A stretch of DNA of 64,000 bases from Selenomonadaceae bacterium (GTDB taxonomy: Bacteria; Bacillota; Negativicutes; Selenomonadales; Selenomonadaceae). The stretch lies in NCBI GenBank assembly GCA_017515635.1, contig JAFWFO010000036.1:1-64000 (forward strand), read 5' to 3'. Shown here in pieces: positions 59,924-64,000 of the stretch. Every line of letters starts with the position of its first letter. Position 1 is the first letter of the stretch. The notes beneath the pieces are model-generated. The model saw only the letters and a program-made list of their open reading frames with translations, made no database searches and had not been told where the DNA came from. The translations under genes and the position numbers were made by a program.

Positions 59924-62900
59924 ATGAATTTTAAAGACTGGCAGATATTAAAGCAAGGCAGACGTTCCGATTTCATGATAATCACGGTAATCACGGCGAT
60001 ATTTTTGTTGGTGATCGTGATGAACGACCGATTGATATTTCAAATCACGTCGAATCAGACGGAAGAAATCGGCCGGACTCAGTTGGAAGTAATACGTAGC
60101 GATTTTCAAGGAACTTTACAAGCGGCGGAAGATGCGACATTGCGAGTGGCAATGGAAGCCGAGCAGTTGATAAAATCGGACGCGTCACGAGCGGAAATGG
60201 AAAAATTTTTCTATCAGCGTAAGCGTGAACAAAAAGATTCAACGAATGGCGTCTGTTTCAACACCTACATATACGTCGGCGGAAAAGATTGGACGATAAT
60301 TCCCGATTTCAACATGCCGGCGCAATATCACGCAACGGAGCGACTTTGGTACAAGGGCGCGTTGGAAAATCGCGGCGAAATTTACATCAGCGAGCCATAT
60401 ATAGACGCAATGACGGGCGCAATGTGCTACACGATCTCGAAAGTGCTGTCGGACGGTCAATCCGTCGTGGCTCTGGATTTTAATTTTTCGCAAGTGCAAG
60501 ATTTAATCAATCGAATGGCGGACATAGGCAACAGAACTTCTTTAATCGTGACGAAAAACGGCATGATAATCGGATATACGGACATGAGCCTTGTCGGCAA
60601 AAAAATATCGGACACCATGCCCGAATACGAGAGCATTTTAAATCGAATCGTGCAATCTCCGCGATTGGAGAGTTTTACGGCAAAAATTGACGGCAGCGAG
60701 CATACGATTTTCAGTTCGGTGACGAAAAACGGCTGGTACATGATTTTGAGCGTCGACAACTGGGCATTTTACAAGAAAAGTTATATGCAAATGTTATTCA
60801 CGACGCTTTTAAGTCTGCTGATGATGTTGGCGATAGTTTTTTTCTACCTGAACGCGATGCGCAACGGCTTGCGGGCAGAAACTGCGTTGAAAGTTAAGGA
60901 AGAATTTTTGTCGCGACTTTCACACGAACTCCGAGCCCCGTTGAGAAATATTTTGGACTTGTCGAGCACGAAAATGGTTGAGACTGACGCCAATCCTGTT
61001 GAATGTGCGGCACAAGTTCGGGAATCGGCGTTGAAACTGTCCGACATGATGGACAATCTTTTTTCGTTCTCGAATATCGTTTCAAGCGACAAAAAATTAT
61101 CCGAAGACGGAACTTCTCAAGAACAAGAGCTTTCAAAAGTCAGTCACTATGCTCGCATCGGCATAATAACGGTTTTGGTCGTCGCAATGACATTGGCATT
61201 CGGAATTTGCTTTAAGACGACGACAAATTGGGGCGATACGAAAATGAACCGCGAAGCCGATACCTACGAACATCAATTATCGGACTGGATTGAAAAACAG
61301 CGCAGTATTTTGGGCATGTTCGTCAATCTGATAGGCAAACATCCCGAATTGATGGACGATTATCCTTCCGCCGTGAAATTTTTGGACAGCTTGGCGAAAA
61401 ATTACAAAGAAATTTCGGTTTGCTACATGACGAACCCTTACAAAGAACACAAAGTCATAATGAACAATGGTTGGGTGCCGTCGGAAGATTTCAGCCCCGA
61501 AACTCGTCCGTGGTACATCGAGGCGGAAAAATCTGATGACGGTTTCAGCGTTTCGGCGCCTTATTACGACGTGCAAACCGGATTGTACTGCGTGACGCTT
61601 GCTCAGACGGTTTACGGCGATAACAACGAATTTTTGGGCGTCTTCGGCATTGATTTTTATCTTGACAGACTCACACAGGTTTTGGGCGAAAGTTATACGA
61701 AAGACGGCTACGCATTTTTGGTCGACAGGAACGGAATCATAATCAATCACCCGAACAACAATTATCAGCTCACCATGAGCCAAATAACGGACATTGAGAG
61801 CACGGAATATGCAACTGCGTTTGCAAGCGACGGCGTCGAAACCTTCCGCGACTATACCGGCGATTTCGTAGCGTGCTTGGCGAAAAAAAATAAGACCTCA
61901 AATTTCACGGTCGTCGTGGCAAATAATTGGTGGAACATTTACGGCAACAACATCTTGCTGGGCGTGTTCTTCGTGATTTTGCTCGGTGTTTGCATTTCAA
62001 TCGTGAACATGCTGATAAATCGGCTGTTGAGATGGCAAGATTCGGTAAACAGACAATTAAAAGCGGCTTCGGATGCCGCGTTGGCTGCAAGTAAAGCAAA
62101 ATCGCAGTTCCTGGCGCAAATGAGTCACGAAATCCGCACGCCGATTAATGCCGTGCTCGGAATGAATGAAATGATTCTTCGCGAAAGCAAATCGAATGAA
62201 ATTTTGGATTACGCGACGAATATTCAGAGCGCAGGCCGAACTTTGCTGACTTTGATAAATTCAATCCTCGATTTTTCAAAGATTGAAGATGGTAAAATGG
62301 AAATTGTCCCCGTGCGATATGAACTTTCTACGCTGATAGATGATTTGGTCAACATGATTTCCGAAAAGGCGCGTAAAAAATGTTTGGAATTCAAAACGGA
62401 AATAGATTCCACGTTGCCTCACAGTTTGTACGGCGATGATGTGCGCTTGCGGCAAATAATCACGAATTTGCTGACGAACGCGGTCAAGTACACAAACGAC
62501 GGCTCAGTCACTTTGAAAATGAGCGGCAAAGAAATTGACGCGGACACTTTTGAACTTGAAGTTAAGATTTGCGATACGGGAATCGGTATCCGCGCCGAGG
62601 ACATGGGCAAATTATTTCAGTCCTTCCAGCGATTGGACGAAGAAAAAAACCGCAACATTGAAGGCACGGGCTTGGGCATTGCGATTGTACAAAAATTGCT
62701 CGGAATGATGGGCAGTCGGCTCGAAGTCGCCAGCGAATACGGTCGCGGCTCCGAATTCTCGTTCAAATTGCGTCAAAAAATTATCGACAAAACGGCAATA
62801 GGCGATTTCGCAATTCACAAACCGAAACCGGCGGACGCAAGCGCGGAAAAAAAATATTTGGTTGCTGAAGGTGCGAAAATTTTGGCAGTGGACGATAACG

Positions 62901-63730
62901 ACATGAATTTGAAAGTTATCAGCGGTTTGCTCAAGCGGAACAAAATCGTTCCCGACCTTGCAGAGAGCGGGCAACTCGGCATTGAGCTTGCGAAGAAAAA
63001 TTTCTACGACATCATTTTCCTTGATAACATGATGCCGGGCTTGAACGGGGTCGAGACGTTGAAAATCATGCAACGGGACAAAATTTTGAGCGAAAAAACT
63101 TCGGTGATCATGTTGACGGCGAGCGCAATGGCGGGAATGCGCGAAACTTACTTGAGCGAAGGTTTCAACGATTATTTGAGCAAGCCGATAGACGTTTTGG
63201 AACTTGAAGCGGTTTTGGAAAGACATTTGCCCGCCGAAATGGTATCCTTTGAAATCGAAGGGCAAGAAAAATCAACCAGCGACGAGGAATTGAAAACTAT
63301 GGACACTGACGACGCTAAAATTGAAGAGCCGGAAGAAATTGTAGGCGAGGACGAATTCAGCAACCGTGAGCGAAAAAAATTTGCGGAGCTTTGTCCCGAC
63401 ATTAACCTTGAAACGGGCTTGCAATATTGCATGGACAGCAAAAGTTTCTTGCAAGAAATGTTCGCCGAATTCATTGACGCGAAACGCGTCGAAAAAATAC
63501 AAGCGGCGTTTGATTCGGGCGATGTCAAAAATTATCAAATCCTCGTGCACGCCTTGAAGTCAACATCTTTGTCAATCGGAGCCGAAAAACTCAGTGAGCA
63601 CGCGAAAAGTTTGGAACTGGCGGCGAAAGAAAATAACGTCGAAGAAATTCAAGCGAATCACGGCGATTTGATGACGGATTATGAAAAAGTGCGCGCCGAA
63701 ATTTCAAAATGGCTGGAGACGAGCGCATAA
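59924..63730 (+). CDS. Tandem dCache hybrid histidine kinase: truncated kinase module followed by full kinase-receiver-HPt
   Basis: 1268 aa. First unit: TM (about 18-36), dCache (40-280, with FNMPAQYHATERLWYKGALE), TM (285-308), a HisKA dimerisation segment with SRLSHELRAPLRNILDLSST (His at about 334) but no ATPase. Second unit: TM at about 412-430, dCache (ETRPWYIEAEKSDDGFSVSA, GIDFYLDRLTQVLGESYTKD), TM at about 672-692, HisKA with MSHEIRTPINAVLGMNEMIL (about 733), HATPase (LTNAVKYTNDG, DTGIGIRAED, GTGLGIAIVQKLL), receiver (ILAVDDNDMNLKVI, phospho-Asp in IIFLDNMMPGLNG at about 1031) and HPt (ILVHALKSTSLSIG at about 1208). The gene is divergent from the CstA kinase and its C-terminal half is clearly homologous to it. 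Confidence 0.88.
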   Translation: MNFKDWQILKQGRRSDFMIITVITAIFLLVIVMNDRLIFQITSNQTEEIGRTQLEVIRSDFQGTLQAAEDATLRVAMEAEQLIKSDASRAEMEKFFYQRKREQKDSTNGVCFNTYIYVGGKDWTIIPDFNMPAQYHATERLWYKGALENRGEIYISEPYIDAMTGAMCYTISKVLSDGQSVVALDFNFSQVQDLINRMADIGNRTSLIVTKNGMIIGYTDMSLVGKKISDTMPEYESILNRIVQSPRLESFTAKIDGSEHTIFSSVTKNGWYMILSVDNWAFYKKSYMQMLFTTLLSLLMMLAIVFFYLNAMRNGLRAETALKVKEEFLSRLSHELRAPLRNILDLSSTKMVETDANPVECAAQVRESALKLSDMMDNLFSFSNIVSSDKKLSEDGTSQEQELSKVSHYARIGIITVLVVAMTLAFGICFKTTTNWGDTKMNREADTYEHQLSDWIEKQRSILGMFVNLIGKHPELMDDYPSAVKFLDSLAKNYKEISVCYMTNPYKEHKVIMNNGWVPSEDFSPETRPWYIEAEKSDDGFSVSAPYYDVQTGLYCVTLAQTVYGDNNEFLGVFGIDFYLDRLTQVLGESYTKDGYAFLVDRNGIIINHPNNNYQLTMSQITDIESTEYATAFASDGVETFRDYTGDFVACLAKKNKTSNFTVVVANNWWNIYGNNILLGVFFVILLGVCISIVNMLINRLLRWQDSVNRQLKAASDAALAASKAKSQFLAQMSHEIRTPINAVLGMNEMILRESKSNEILDYATNIQSAGRTLLTLINSILDFSKIEDGKMEIVPVRYELSTLIDDLVNMISEKARKKCLEFKTEIDSTLPHSLYGDDVRLRQIITNLLTNAVKYTNDGSVTLKMSGKEIDADTFELEVKICDTGIGIRAEDMGKLFQSFQRLDEEKNRNIEGTGLGIAIVQKLLGMMGSRLEVASEYGRGSEFSFKLRQKIIDKTAIGDFAIHKPKPADASAEKKYLVAEGAKILAVDDNDMNLKVISGLLKRNKIVPDLAESGQLGIELAKKNFYDIIFLDNMMPGLNGVETLKIMQRDKILSEKTSVIMLTASAMAGMRETYLSEGFNDYLSKPIDVLELEAVLERHLPAEMVSFEIEGQEKSTSDEELKTMDTDDAKIEEPEEIVGEDEFSNRERKKFAELCPDINLETGLQYCMDSKSFLQEMFAEFIDAKRVEKIQAAFDSGDVKNYQILVHALKSTSLSIGAEKLSEHAKSLELAAKENNVEEIQANHGDLMTDYEKVRAEISKWLETSA

Positions 63731-63755
63731 TTAAAATTTTGGGAGATGAATTGTT

Positions 63756-64000
63756 ATGAAAAAGAAAACCATCTTGGTAATCGACGATGACGAAATGAAT
63801 TTGCAGATCGCGAAGATGATTTTGGAAAAAAAATTGCCGTGCGAGGTAATTTGTGCGTCGACCGGTCACGACGGATTGGAAATTTTGCGCAATCGGCGCG
63901 TGGATTTGGTTTTGCTCGATATTTTGATGCCCGATTTCGACGGAATAGAAACTTTGCAGGAACTTCGCGCCGACGAACGGATAAAAAATGTTCCCGTGAT
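63756..64000 (+). CDS. Response-regulator receiver protein, 3' end outside window
   Basis: ATG at 63756 after TTGGGAGATG. The first 81 codons read MKKKTILVIDDDEMNLQIAK, CASTGHDGLEILRNRRVDLV, then the phosphoacceptor in LLDILMPDFDGIETLQELRA. It is a canonical receiver, 25 bp after the tandem kinase stop, so they are one operon. Whether an output domain follows is not visible. Confidence 0.85.
   Translation, partial: MKKKTILVIDDDEMNLQIAKMILEKKLPCEVICASTGHDGLEILRNRRVDLVLLDILMPDFDGIETLQELRADERIKNVPV

Noticed and set aside
1..64000. CRISPR arrays, tRNA or rRNA genes
   Set aside because: No regularly spaced direct repeats, and no cloverleaf-like or rRNA-like sequence was noticed on either strand; a tool such as tRNAscan was not available, so a missed tRNA cannot be excluded.

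Overview
ORGANISM. The window mixes Bacillota markers (SpoVS, RNase Y next to a YmdB-type phosphodiesterase, a PASTA/zinc-ribbon membrane protein, a sigma-H-like promoter) with outer-membrane or Gram-negative markers (heptose-7-phosphate kinase for lipopolysaccharide core, an RTX-repeat surface protein). That combination points to a diderm Firmicute, most likely Negativicutes (Selenomonadales). This is inference from gene content; no 16S or ribosomal gene is present. No tRNA, rRNA or CRISPR array was seen.

LAYOUT. 0-0.15 kb: end of an IS5-type element. 0.4-4 kb: a large RTX/beta-helix surface protein and a heptose kinase, both on the minus strand, then a multi-hairpin repeat. 4.2-5.9 kb: single-domain AICAR transformylase and a small HD alarmone hydrolase. 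5.9-14.6 kb: a long minus-strand series (hisC, hisB, two tandem CDP-glycerol-transferase-like proteins, HAD phosphatase, ndk, FecCD permease, miaB). 14.7-18 kb: three zinc-ribbon membrane proteins and a small secreted-protein gene split by a second copy of the multi-hairpin repeat. 18-24 kb: rny, a hypothetical gene, ymdB, an AGCS symporter, spoVS (behind a good sigma-H promoter) and a PHP phosphoesterase. 24-30.5 kb: a secreted Cys-rich peptide, three TPR proteins, a TVP38-like membrane protein, GT2, polysaccharide deacetylase and hisIE. 30.57-31.34 kb: a complete but catalytically degenerate IS5-family element with CTAG target duplication.

CORE SYSTEM, 31.4-53.3 kb. Two convergent operons appear to encode a contractile-injection machine. 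The plus-strand operon has a VWA protein, a PAAR-like DUF4280 tip, two VgrG/gpD-like spike proteins, an unidentified structural candidate, a pentapeptide protein and a small acidic protein. The minus-strand operon has a 730-residue sheath, two tube paralogues, a J-domain protein, two FHA proteins, an active-looking PP2C, a PP2C-like protein that lacks its metal-binding motif, an Hsp70-like ATPase with an N-terminal SAP/Rho-N-like segment, a Sel1 protein and three unassigned baseplate-like candidates. The operons meet tail to tail with a 14-bp overlap. Each has a recognisable sigma-70-type promoter. No AAA+ disassembly ATPase, tape measure or TssJLM membrane complex was recognised here.

SIGNALLING BLOCK, 53.6-64 kb. 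Directly upstream lie a double-receiver response regulator, a 1745-residue fusion of a CstA-type transporter to a dCache/PAS/hybrid histidine kinase with receiver and HPt, a divergent 1268-residue tandem hybrid kinase, and the start of another receiver protein. This looks like a nutrient-sensing phosphorelay; a link to the injection machine is only suggested by adjacency.
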